A stretch of 38,412 bases of DNA, from positions 1 to 38,412 of the forward strand of contig JAUCBJ010004106.1 of the NCBI GenBank assembly GCA_032718475.1, read 5' to 3'. The translations under genes were made by a program, and so were the position numbers. This document shows, piece after piece, positions 30,876 through 38,412 of the stretch. Each line of letters begins with the position of its first letter. Position 1 is the first letter of the stretch. Source of the DNA: Nemertoderma westbladi (taxonomy: Eukaryota; Xenacoelomorpha; Nemertodermatida; Nemertodermatidae). The notes below the pieces were generated by a model. The model worked only from the letters and a program-made list of their open reading frames with translations. It ran no database searches and was not told the origin of the DNA.

Positions 30876-30879
30876 AAAC

Positions 30880-31479
30880 CTACAGTACATCTTCCACCGC
30901 AGTTATTTCTTTCTGTTTATCATCATCATCAGTCGCAGTTAAACGCTTTCTCATGAAAAAATGTAGCACCTCATACCCTCCAACGCATTTTGCTGAGCAG
31001 TATCGCAGACAGTTATCCTTTGTGTTTAAGTGGAACGCACATTTACTTTCTACTGTAGTGAATCGGTCGTGAAATCGACAAGGCGTTAAATAATCGTGAT
31101 ATTGCTTATATATTCCCAATTTCTCCACCGAATTTGGCTCGAGAACATCGAGTTGGGAAACTAATATTGCCCGCTTCAGCAACCCAAATACATGAATATT
31201 TTTTTTATATTTTAAATGTCTCTTCATATATTTTTTAAAGTCATCTTGAGAAATGTCCCCATAGTCCCAGGGCAAGTGAGAAGTCATATCCCGTAAATTG
31301 TTTACGTGAGCTGCATCTAAAGCTGATAACTTAATATTAGATGGGCCTTTAATTAAAAACGTCTTTACATTAGTTTTGGTGTAATTAGAATCGAATATTG
31401 CAAATTCTTTAAATACTACCGGATACTCTTTATTGTCTATCTTATAATATTGAAAATCAACAAAAATTATATTATCCAT
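30880..31479 (-). CDS. Polinton-associated DnaQ-like (RNase H fold) protein
   Basis: Intact 199-aa ORF on the minus strand with an ATG start, 35 bp downstream of the protease stop. Order of landmarks: N-terminal IIFVDFQYY, VVFKEFAIFD, LPWDYGDI, a HVFGLLKR strand, then PCRFHD and SKCAFHLNTKDNCLRYC. These match a widespread invertebrate protein type related to DnaQ exonucleases, in which the first motif is D-x-Q rather than the catalytic D-x-E. The cysteine/histidine cluster may bind zinc. The C-terminus is acidic. Nuclease activity is doubtful given D-x-Q. Confidence 0.5.
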   Translation of the reverse strand: MDNIIFVDFQYYKIDNKEYPVVFKEFAIFDSNYTKTNVKTFLIKGPSNIKLSALDAAHVNNLRDMTSHLPWDYGDISQDDFKKYMKRHLKYKKNIHVFGLLKRAILVSQLDVLEPNSVEKLGIYKQYHDYLTPCRFHDRFTTVESKCAFHLNTKDNCLRYCSAKCVGGYEVLHFFMRKRLTATDDDDKQKEITAVEDVL

Positions 31480-31514
31480 TTTATCTGATAAACAAAAGCA
31501 AGCTAAATGATTAA

Positions 31515-31967
31515 TTACAACGCATGTTGGTTTATTTTATAATAATTAACAAGCCATTTATATAATATTATTTCATTTATTTCCACATTATTTGTAAATG
31601 CTCTCATTGGATAGATTGTGTGAATACGATTTACCAAATAATACAGACAGTACAGACTGCATGTGGTCCTCCTTGGGTCTTGAAATTGTTTGCGAGTAGT
31701 ACGCCACCTTGCGGAATTTTTCTCAAGCCATTTTTCGATGCATCTGTTTGGATATTTTGGTCCAAACGAGTCAAATACTTCGGCCTCATTATCTCGTATA
31801 TATATCGCGATCCAATGAATCCCGGGCAGATGCTCTTTATCGGTATTTACTATCAAGCCATAATCCGGCCGCTTATTATTATCTAATTTAGGTAATTTAT
31901 TAGCTGGAAACGCGCCCAAATAGTGACCACCCACTGGAAACATATCAAGGTCCTCTGTAGATAACAT
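31515..31967 (-). CDS. Adenovirus-type cysteine protease (Polinton PRO)
   Basis: Intact 150-aa ORF. Catalytic candidates are His51 (GIHWIAIYI), Asp66 (EVFDSFG), Gln94 or Gln96 (KQFQDP) for the oxyanion hole, and Cys103 (TTCSLYCLYYL). The residue after the catalytic cysteine is Ser rather than the usual Gly. In adenoviruses and Polintons this enzyme matures capsid proteins. Its ATG begins 2 bp after the stop of the capsid-like gene upstream on the same strand, consistent with a capsid-protease gene block. Confidence 0.8.
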   Translation of the reverse strand: MLSTEDLDMFPVGGHYLGAFPANKLPKLDNNKRPDYGLIVNTDKEHLPGIHWIAIYIRDNEAEVFDSFGPKYPNRCIEKWLEKNSARWRTTRKQFQDPRRTTCSLYCLYYLVNRIHTIYPMRAFTNNVEINEIILYKWLVNYYKINQHAL

Positions 31968-31969
31968 AC

Positions 31970-32188
31970 TTAATCGATATGTATTTCTTTCCTGCTATTT
32001 AAACTTAATGATTGATCATAAATATTAAAAACGATTACATTTATGGTTTCAACCAACGGTTCGGCAAATCTTAATTTTAATTGGCCGTTAGTATATATCG
32101 ACGGTTGCGGATCTCTAACATAGCCGTCGGCGGTTAAGTCCCAGGATAGGATGGGGCAATTACCTAAGTAGGTTTCAAGGTCTATATT
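31970..32188 (-). pseudogene. Polinton capsid-like protein, C-terminal part, cut by E2
   Basis: Open frame of 72 codons ending TAA at 31970. It contains LKLRFAEPLVETINVIVFNI, the C-terminal strand pattern of the capsid-type proteins found in animal Polintons (annotated as F54H12.2-like in many genomes). The gene continues on the far side of E2 at 38328. Whether this is the major or minor capsid subunit cannot be told from the tail alone. Confidence 0.6.
32186..32188. repeat. ATT target-site duplication of E2, left
   Basis: ATT precedes ACCCAGTC. If the terminus is taken as CCCAGTC the duplication would be TATTA (5 bp); both readings fit. Confidence 0.6.
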
Positions 32189-32201
32189 ACCCAGTCAAAA
32201 A
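32189..32201 (+). repeat. E2 terminal inverted repeat, left
   Basis: ACCCAGTCAAAAA, the perfect reverse complement of 38315-38327; similarity continues as CATGCGAT a few bases further in. Confidence 0.8.
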
Positions 32202-32204
32202 GAC

Positions 32205-32640
32205 ACATGCGATCCACATGCGTATAGCATGCGGGATGCGGATTGGATGCGGAATTCAATTTTTTTGTAAATTTTAAAAAATGATATAATTCACGTTAAA
32301 ATCATGAATCTACCATAATTATTCAAATATAATGTCATTTATTATATTTTATTAATTTTGGGGCAATCTTGAAGTGCGGACTTGTGCATGCGATACGCAT
32401 GCGTATTCGATGCGGAATTAAATTTTTTTAGAAATTTTAAAAAATGATATAATTCACGTTAAAATCATGAATCTACCATAATTATTCAAATATAATGTCA
32501 TTTATTGCATTTTATTAATTTTGGGGAAATCTTGAAATGCGGACTTGTGCATGCATTTTGCGTATTGGATGCGGAATTCAATTTTTTATAAATTTTAAAA
32601 AGTGATATAATTCACCATAAAATACCTACCATAATTATTA
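32205..32640 (+). repeat. E2 5' subterminal tandem array, about 162-bp period
   Basis: Three units start at GCGGAATTNAATTTTTT near 32249, 32412 and 32571. Each includes TAAATTTTAAAAAATGATAT, AATTCACGTTAAAATCATGA and ends in GGACTTGTGCATGCGATACG or variants. CATGCGTAT/ATACGCATG words are shared with the E2 right end. Confidence 0.8.
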
Positions 32641-32644
32641 TTAA

Positions 32645-33794
32645 AAAATCATTTATTTTCTTTTATTACTTATCGTGTGATAGGCCATATCGTGATTAAG
32701 AACATACAGTAGCACTCAACAAACCTGCAACCTGTTGCCTCACATTATTCACATTTGCTTATGTTACTTGAGATACTGTCTGACTGTAGCTGCATATATT
32801 ATTATTCACTAGATAGAGCTGTAGAGGTATCTAAAATTATAATACTGTAATAAGCCTATCTGCCAATGAAAATTCAGGATTTTTAAATTAAGGATTTGGT
32901 TGTATTCTATACAAATCATGGTTTTGGCGGGAAAATCAGGCTGTCAGCTACTTAATCTCTAGCTTCTCCTAAGCTAGGTGCAATTTACGCAGTGCACAGT
33001 GTACCGGTACCGGTCAGCTGGTACTGCAGTAGGTCTACGCTAGGCCTACTGACTTAGCAGACAGGCAGAGACTGAGAGAGGTTGCCTGGTGTCTGGCTCT
33101 GGCTGCCTGGCAGGTGGCCGTGGCACGTGGCAGATAACTGAACTGTTAGGGTAACCAGGTTGGCTGCCTGCTGGCCTGTGCCTGCCGCTGCCGGGCCGGT
33201 CGGCTGTACGGTCAGATGGTGTGCTGTGCAGTGCAGTGCGGCGCCCGGCGCCGCATGCCGCAGTGACGTGACCGTGACTGCAGTGTCCTGGTGTGTGTGT
33301 ACAGTGTAGGCATATAACAGTATAAGCTACAGAGCTAGGGTTAAAAAAAACAGTGGCAATGTGTACCGTTTGGGTATTTAGTCTTATCGGCCATGTCGGC
33401 TGATCTGTGTTGCGAAACATGTGCATGTCATGTGCATGAAACATGGCCTCTTAAAGGACTGAAGGATACATGACCGAACGTAATCAGGATCGAATGTAAC
33501 ATAGGCCTAGTCTGCTAGTTATTACGTAAATACCAACCCCACCTAAATATTTTTTTTGGCTACCAGTACATTTAATTTAATTACCGGTGAATATAAAACA
33601 TAGGCCTATAGGCCTATACAGATATAATATTCGTATATCAGTATATTGTATATGTATGATCAGAGGGCCCCTGCCACCTGCCCTGCCAGCCTGCTGCAGT
33701 GCTGTGAGTCACGTTATTACATCTGTACATAATACTGTAATATAGGCATAATACAGTAATAATCTGATAGTAGTGTAGTAGGAATACTGGAAAT
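32645..33794. other. E2 region upstream of the transposase gene; no gene
   Basis: AT-rich to 32980, then a GC-richer stretch (about 33000-33350) with TACCGGTACCGGT, TAGGCCTAC words and CpGs, which may be the promoter region. The minus-strand open frame at 33046-33444 is a composition artefact with no recognisable domain. Confidence 0.45.
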
Positions 33795-35774
33795 ATGTCA
33801 TCAAAGCGCCAAGTTGCTAGGAAGCGGAAAAATGAATTGTGTGATTTTATTATTGCTGCTGTTAAGAATGTAACGTCAGGAAATGACACTACTAATCTGA
33901 ATGTCGATAATGGTAGTGAAATTTCCCAGAATGATGTGTCTGAGCCTGAGGTAACACCAGTGTTGGATGTTGGATCAATGAACAATTTACAATCAGATCC
34001 AATTAGTACCGGTAGCGATACTGATTCTGATACTAGTGATGGGAGTTTTGCTTTTGATTGTGATTCGCATCTCAGCGTGGGCGGATCTGTAGTTGATGAA
34101 TTAAATAATTCAAATGTTGAACATCATCGTGGATGTGGTACCAGTACCGGTACTGATAACAGTAACGAACTGCAACTGTGTTGCCAACTTTATGGTTGGC
34201 AGCGCGATACTGGCATTTCGTACTCTTCTACTACTAGCCTTCTTAAAATTTTAAAGAAATATCATCCATCACTTCCACTGAGTGCTAAAACTCTTGTTGA
34301 TAGGCACAGAGTTTTGGGACATGCGATACCAACTATAGAATGTGCACGTGGTTTTATGGTTTTTTTAGGTTTTCCAAAATTTCCACCAGACTTTGAAATT
34401 ATGATAAACATTGACGGGTTACCGATTTCTAAGTCATCTGGTCTCTGTCTTTGGCCAATGTTAGCTAGTCGTTTTGGAATCCGGTATAAGCCATTCGTCA
34501 TTGCAATTTGGGCTGGATATGGGAAGCCGGATAACATTATTGAATACACTAAACCATTGGTTGACCGTTTGTCATTAGATGAAGCGGATAAAATTAACAT
34601 TAAACTGTTAATTTGTGATGCCCCAGCAAGAGCAATGCTCTCTGGCACGAAATACCACAGTGGTTACTCCCCATGTACACGCTGTCATATTTATGGTGTT
34701 TATAGCTATGAATATAAAAAAATAGTTTTTCCGTTTGGCGAATATGAACAAAGGAATGATGTTGACTATATGTCTATCACTGACGAAGAACATCAGGCAT
34801 TTGTGTCACCTTTGCATAAATATATTCCTATATCAACTACTTTTGCATTTGATTATATGCATTGCGTTTGCCTTGGAGTGATGAAGCAGCTAATCAAATA
34901 TTGGTATGGGAAGTCAACACTCCGCGTTCCATTGCCATGTGTACTATCATCATCTGTGATTAAAAAAAGGCTGAACGATATTCTGGTTGCCTTTGGTGTT
35001 GCAATGCCTGTACCAAGTGTTTTTAATCGCCGTTTGCGGGGGTTTGACTGCCTTGAACATTATAAAGCCACTGAGTTTCGCTCGTTTATAGTTTACGCAT
35101 CACCTTTAATGCGCAACTTTTTACCTCGAAAGTATTTCGAACATCTGATGTGCTTGCATGTTGCAATTCGTATACTTGTTTCAGACAAGCTTTCGAGTCA
35201 GAGTGAGTACCGGTATTTAAATTATGCCAAAGACCTTATAAAATTCTTCTGTTCGTCACTCAGTGAGTTATATACAGACCATTCATTAACTTACAATATG
35301 CATATACTTACTCACTTAGCCTATTTCTGTAAGCGCTTTGGCAGTCTTGATCAGTGGTCTGCCTTTCGTTTTGAATCGTTCATGAGCAAGTTGAAACGAT
35401 TTTTATTTTCCCGAAATTCTAAATTAATTGTCCAAGAAGCTGCATCGAAAGCTGATGGTCTGGTTGTGAAGGATGTCGAAGAGCCCGATGTGTATTGTTT
35501 AAAACCAGGAAGCTGTGTGACAATTGATGATATTTATATTCTGGTGTCGAGTTTCTCCACTACCACACGTGTTGTTACTGGTAATGCATTGAACTTTGTA
35601 GATCATGCTTATAGTGTGCCATGTTTAAGCGATTCTTATGGTGAGGGTTATTTCATGAAGGCAGATAGCTTGTACCGTGATATTACTAAGCACAGAGTTC
35701 AATTGTGTATTGCTATGCCATTAAAATATGGCACCCATGAAAATGTTTATTATGTAACTGAGCTTTGTAATTGA
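33795..35774 (+). CDS. CACTA/TNP2-like transposase
   Basis: Intact 659-aa ORF from ATG. Residues 1-120 are Ser/Asp-rich and disordered. The core has IDGLPISKSS with Asp207, ICDAPARAML with Asp275, a CTRC...-type motif after KYHSGYSP, and FDYMHCVCLGVMKQL with Asp353 and His356. Later come FRSFIVYASPL, YNMHILTHL and FGSLDQWSAFRFESFM with Glu527. This order is that of the animal TNP2-like transposases of CACTA-type elements, which cut and rejoin the element ends. The D/D/E assignment is by position relative to the family. No frameshift or stop is seen, so it may be active. Confidence 0.8.
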   Translation: MSSKRQVARKRKNELCDFIIAAVKNVTSGNDTTNLNVDNGSEISQNDVSEPEVTPVLDVGSMNNLQSDPISTGSDTDSDTSDGSFAFDCDSHLSVGGSVVDELNNSNVEHHRGCGTSTGTDNSNELQLCCQLYGWQRDTGISYSSTTSLLKILKKYHPSLPLSAKTLVDRHRVLGHAIPTIECARGFMVFLGFPKFPPDFEIMINIDGLPISKSSGLCLWPMLASRFGIRYKPFVIAIWAGYGKPDNIIEYTKPLVDRLSLDEADKINIKLLICDAPARAMLSGTKYHSGYSPCTRCHIYGVYSYEYKKIVFPFGEYEQRNDVDYMSITDEEHQAFVSPLHKYIPISTTFAFDYMHCVCLGVMKQLIKYWYGKSTLRVPLPCVLSSSVIKKRLNDILVAFGVAMPVPSVFNRRLRGFDCLEHYKATEFRSFIVYASPLMRNFLPRKYFEHLMCLHVAIRILVSDKLSSQSEYRYLNYAKDLIKFFCSSLSELYTDHSLTYNMHILTHLAYFCKRFGSLDQWSAFRFESFMSKLKRFLFSRNSKLIVQEAASKADGLVVKDVEEPDVYCLKPGSCVTIDDIYILVSSFSTTTRVVTGNALNFVDHAYSVPCLSDSYGEGYFMKADSLYRDITKHRVQLCIAMPLKYGTHENVYYVTELCN

Positions 35775-35853
35775 TTAACATGTTTCTGTTGGTTTAGATA
35801 GGCTGTTTCTCATTATTAAATTTTGGCTCCTGTGATCCAGCGATAGCAATAAG

Positions 35854-37191
35854 ATGGCTAATTTTACACATGCAATAGTATATTGTAGACACGACCAGCA
35901 GATATGGGGGGTAGAATTAGCAAGGGAGGTAAGGAACTTCCACCCGGAGTTAATCGGAATGATTGAAATTTACGAAGTGCAGTATTCGAAAGGAGAGTTC
36001 TACAAAGCTGAAATTATCATACATGGAAACCTTCGTGATGAAAACTTCCAAGTTTTTCTCGATAAATGTCGTGAAATGAAGTCGAGTGGGTACTCTCTTA
36101 AACAAATTCGTGAGGAGATATCAGGGAGGAATCTCCAAAATGTTAATAGACGTCGTCAACATTTCCGGAGTTATAAATTGATAGGACCACCTCAGAAATC
36201 ATCATGTGATGAGCAACTTCGCCTACCAAACACGTCTTATAAAACCAAGGCCCTCCAACTGCCTAATCCAATTCCTGGTCCACTTCAGAAGTCTAGAAGA
36301 GTAGTTTTGGAGCACCCGACTCCTGATAAACCTAACTCACGTAATGACTATGATAATAGTTTCCTTCTAGAAGGTAGTGACAGTCAACCAAGTATTATCC
36401 ATGATAGTCCATCTTCAGTGGAGCCTCGCACGAGTACTCCAAACGAGAAACAACTGTCCTGTGATGTCATCAGTGATGTAATAAAGGGTTTTAAACACGG
36501 CGGGACCAGTACTAATCTGTCATTAAGTGCGCTTAGCGACCGGCAATTATTAGAAGTTAATGTCCAATTAAATGGGAACATTTGGCGCAGTCTTCAAAGC
36601 ATAAATACACAAATGGGTCTCTTGAAGAAAGGAAAGTCAATACCCAAGAGAAGAACAGAAGGTGATCAATGTGTGGATTCAGAAGATGGTGAACTTAATA
36701 TTAAACCAGCATCGACATCAGAAGAATTAAATGAGCTACTAAAGAATGTGGAGCTGAAGGCATATTTAATAGACGAAGGTGGAAAAAACCTAAAAGACGC
36801 TGTTAGGCGACAGTTGAAGTGTTTATTTACACGAGAAATGGCGAGCCAGACTTCATTTAGTGGAAAATCATCAAAAGGTCAAAAAATATCCTTAGTTGAA
36901 ATGGGCGTAGTTTCATTACTAATGAATGTGAATAAAAAACGTGATGGGTATACAAAGGCAAACGTTGAAACGGAAATAAAGTCCGCTATACACAGAATGA
37001 GCGACAGGCGCGTTTTTGCTGTGGATAAGGTTGATGGTGAAGTGCAAACGGGAACGTCAACAGCGACGACGTTGTCGACTGGAGTCGGCGACATGATGGG
37101 AGAGGTTCATGGTGAACAAAACCAGCAGAGGAATGGGAAAACAAATAATAAGAGAGTGAGGAGCTTATCTTCATCTAGTAGTGAGGTGTAG
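35854..37191 (+). CDS. DUF4806/BEN-like accessory protein of E2
   Basis: Intact 445-aa ORF starting 79 bp after the transposase stop. The N-terminal 60 residues form a small sheet-rich domain (AIVYCRHDQQIWGVELAREV...AEIIIHGNL). A helical segment and a long polar linker follow. The C-terminal 295-395 region (ELLKNVELKAYLIDEGGKN, AVRRQLKCLFTREMASQ, SFSGKSSKGQKISLVEM) has the helix pattern of DUF4806 and the related BEN DNA-binding fold. Such proteins accompany TNP2-like transposases in animal elements and probably bind element ends. The tail ends in a short Ser run. Confidence 0.6.
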   Translation: MANFTHAIVYCRHDQQIWGVELAREVRNFHPELIGMIEIYEVQYSKGEFYKAEIIIHGNLRDENFQVFLDKCREMKSSGYSLKQIREEISGRNLQNVNRRRQHFRSYKLIGPPQKSSCDEQLRLPNTSYKTKALQLPNPIPGPLQKSRRVVLEHPTPDKPNSRNDYDNSFLLEGSDSQPSIIHDSPSSVEPRTSTPNEKQLSCDVISDVIKGFKHGGTSTNLSLSALSDRQLLEVNVQLNGNIWRSLQSINTQMGLLKKGKSIPKRRTEGDQCVDSEDGELNIKPASTSEELNELLKNVELKAYLIDEGGKNLKDAVRRQLKCLFTREMASQTSFSGKSSKGQKISLVEMGVVSLLMNVNKKRDGYTKANVETEIKSAIHRMSDRRVFAVDKVDGEVQTGTSTATTLSTGVGDMMGEVHGEQNQQRNGKTNNKRVRSLSSSSSEV

Positions 37192-37375
37192 ATGTAGAAA
37201 TGGGCCGAAACTGTGAAATCTTATAAGATATAAGATTATACAGTATTTGGTAATGGAAATATTATGTAACTATTTAGGTGCAAGAGGGCGTATAATCTTG
37301 TGTGATGCTGATGACATGGTATATAATACATTTAAGTGTAATTTTCTTGTATTTGTAATAATTCTTTAATGAAAA

Positions 37376-37381
37376 AATAAA
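37376..37381 (+). terminator. Candidate polyadenylation signal AATAAA for E2 genes
   Basis: AATAAA about 185 bp after the stop of the 445-aa ORF, followed by a T-rich stretch (CTTTTTGTCTTATATAG). Placement suits a shared 3' end for both E2 genes. Confidence 0.45.
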
Positions 37382-37639
37382 ACTTGTCTTTTTGTCTTAT
37401 ATAGCACTTTTATTTATTATTTTCTTATAAATAATCTTTCAATGGTGAGAATGGTTTACATACCATAGTATAATAATATATAATAAATACGTTAAATATT
37501 ACAAATTGAAAGATATACTATTATTCAAAAAATCTGATTTATCATTAACTTTGGTTTTATAATCCTATATTCCCTTGTTCTATCTTCGTTTAAGACCCAT
37601 AAGAAGAGACTCCTATAAGAGCCACTGTATAGAGAAAAC

Positions 37640-38140
37640 GCATTGCATAGGTACTTTGACTTGGTACTTTGATTTTTCGTCCTACCAGACAAGCACCAAT
37701 AATCATAGTTGTGTTACCACATATGATTTTTATCGAGTTGTATCGTGATCAGCGACCTCGAAAACCAGTATATCTTCAGAATTAGCAAACCAAAGGCAAA
37801 ATTTAACAGTTTATAATTTTGTGCACTTGTACTTTTCGTTCTGGGTCACCAGAATGGCACCAAAATTGGGTTTGCATTACCAGAAATATTTATAACTAGT
37901 TTCATCGTGATCAGCGACCTCGAAAACCTGTATACGTTCAGAATTATCAAACCAAACACAAAATTGTTTAGTTTGACATTTTTTAACTTGTAGTTTTCGT
38001 CCTGGGGACCAAAATAGAACCAAAAGTTATGGTTACCTTGCCAGATAATATTGTTAACAAGTTTTATCGTGATCAGCGACCTCGAAAACCCTTATAACCC
38101 GGGCCAGATGTTGGGAGTGGGGGGGGGGGGGGGGGGGGTA
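37640..38140 (+). repeat. E2 3' tandem array, 162-bp period
   Basis: ATCGTGATCAGCGACCTCGA occurs at 37742, 37904 and 38066, exactly 162 bp apart. Each unit also has TTCAGAATTA and an ACTTGTAYTTTTCG block. The array ends in AACCCGGGCC and a long G run (about 38119-38138). The layout resembles the interior of the piggyBac-like copies. Confidence 0.8.
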
Positions 38141-38174
38141 GACCTGACAATATTTAATGCGCATCACAGGCTTC

Positions 38175-38327
38175 ACGCATTCCCCACGCACCACAATCGC
38201 ATGCGCACAACGGACGCGTTACGCATGCGTATCGCAGCCCAATGGGGGTGACACTTTCCACATGCGATACGCATGCGTTTTTTGTGCGTGACCCGCATGC
38301 GTATCGCATGAGAATTTTTGACTGGGT
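38175..38327. repeat. E2 right subterminal region with CATGCGATACGCATGCG motifs and inverted repeat
   Basis: ACGCATGCGTATCGC, CATGCGATACGCATGCG and GCATGCGTATCGCATG recur within about 120 bp before the terminus TTTTTGACTGGGT (38315-38327). They are palindromic-like and match words at the left end, as expected for transposase-binding sites of a CACTA-type element. Confidence 0.75.
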
Positions 38328-38330
38328 ATT
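38328..38330. repeat. ATT target-site duplication of E2, right
   Basis: ATT follows the right terminus. E2 plus one ATT is 6142 bp, and the capsid-like frame is the same on both sides when this is subtracted. Confidence 0.6.
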
Positions 38331-38412
38331 ACCTCCATAACCGTTAATATATGTATTAATGTTCTTCATTAATTGAGTATACTCAAAAATATATGTTCCA
38401 TCTGTAAAATTA
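38328..38412 (-). pseudogene. Polinton capsid-like protein, upstream part, running off the window
   Basis: The minus-strand frame reading toward E2 is open to the window edge and includes YIFEYTQLMKNINTYING. It is the same gene as 31970-32188, with the start outside the window. Confidence 0.55.

Larger units (their letters stand above)
32189..38327 (+). mobile_element. E2: CACTA/TNP2-like DNA transposon, 6139 bp, apparently intact
   Basis: The 13-bp perfect inverted repeats ACCCAGTCAAAAA...TTTTTGACTGGGT (imperfect further in) are flanked by ATT. It carries two intact plus-strand ORFs (transposase and a DUF4806/BEN-like protein), a 5' tandem array, a GC-rich upstream region and a 3' tandem array. 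It sits inside the capsid-like gene. The uninterrupted ORFs suggest it is the most recent insertion in the window. Confidence 0.8.
19600..38412. mobile_element. Polinton/Maverick (adintovirus-like) relic, running off the right edge
   Basis: Defined by a family B DNA polymerase with Polinton-type zinc fingers, an adenain-like cysteine protease, a DnaQ-like protein and a capsid-like C-terminus. Left genes are on the plus strand and right genes on the minus strand, converging on a repeat-rich spacer. After subtracting the two nested transposons (3.5 and 6.1 kb) about 9 kb is visible, roughly half of a typical element. The retroviral-type integrase and packaging ATPase expected of Polintons are not seen and may lie to the right. 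The left boundary is approximate. Confidence 0.8.

Noticed and set aside
33046-33444. 132-aa minus-strand ORF in the GC-rich part of E2
   Set aside because: Composition-driven Arg/Pro/His-rich frame without any recognised domain, in the likely promoter region of the transposase.
34262-34648. 128-aa minus-strand ORF opposite the E2 transposase
   Set aside because: Shadow frame of a strongly supported coding strand.
1264-38138. CRISPR array or bacterial operon structure
   Set aside because: Tandem arrays here have no spacer/repeat alternation of CRISPR type, and the genes are eukaryotic transposon or virus-like genes.

Overview
The window looks like repeat-dense nuclear DNA from an animal, probably a marine invertebrate. 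I base this on AT-rich intergenic sequence, frequent TAGGCCTA-type words, a splice-bounded fibrinogen-domain exon, several non-LTR retrotransposon copies, and a Polinton/Maverick (adintovirus-like) relic carrying eukaryotic DNA transposons. A marine deuterostome such as an echinoderm is possible but not established. There are no prokaryotic signatures.

Layout. Positions 1-1289 hold the end of a piggyBac-like non-autonomous element. Positions 1.4-5.6 kb are tandem repeats, inverted repeats and otherwise unrecognised DNA. One terminal exon at 5996-6664 encodes a coiled coil plus a truncated fibrinogen C-terminal domain and is the best host-gene candidate. From 7 to 19.3 kb the sequence is mostly LINE debris: two related LINE lineages (A and B), a poly-G-containing repeat present three times, a foldback MITE, and a second piggyBac-like copy inserted in-frame inside the LINE-B reverse transcriptase. 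LINE-B appears to have landed in LINE-A with a 55-bp target duplication.

From about 19.6 kb to the right edge lies a Polinton relic that runs off the window. On the plus strand it has a 347-aa protein (weakly PC4-like), a protein-primed-type family B DNA polymerase with zinc fingers and all main motifs, and directly after it a 181-aa protein with the two-repeat layout of TATA-binding protein. On the minus strand it has a DnaQ-like protein, an adenovirus-type cysteine protease with its catalytic residues, and the C-terminal part of a capsid-like protein. The polymerase is broken by two frameshifts and a stop codon.

Two unrelated DNA transposons sit inside the Polinton genes. E1 (23915-27437, TTAA target duplication, 45-bp terminal inverted repeats) splits the polymerase and carries a decayed DUF7869-like transposase with three in-frame stops. 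E2 (32189-38327, ATT target duplication) splits the capsid-like gene and carries two intact ORFs: a CACTA/TNP2-like transposase and a DUF4806/BEN-like protein. In both cases the reading frame of the interrupted gene matches on the two sides once one target-site copy is discounted. E2 looks youngest, E1 and the polymerase old.

The most interesting observations are the TBP-like gene inside a Polinton, the E1 family (DUF7869-like transposase with TTAA targets), and tandem arrays of about 162 bp period recurring in otherwise unrelated transposons.
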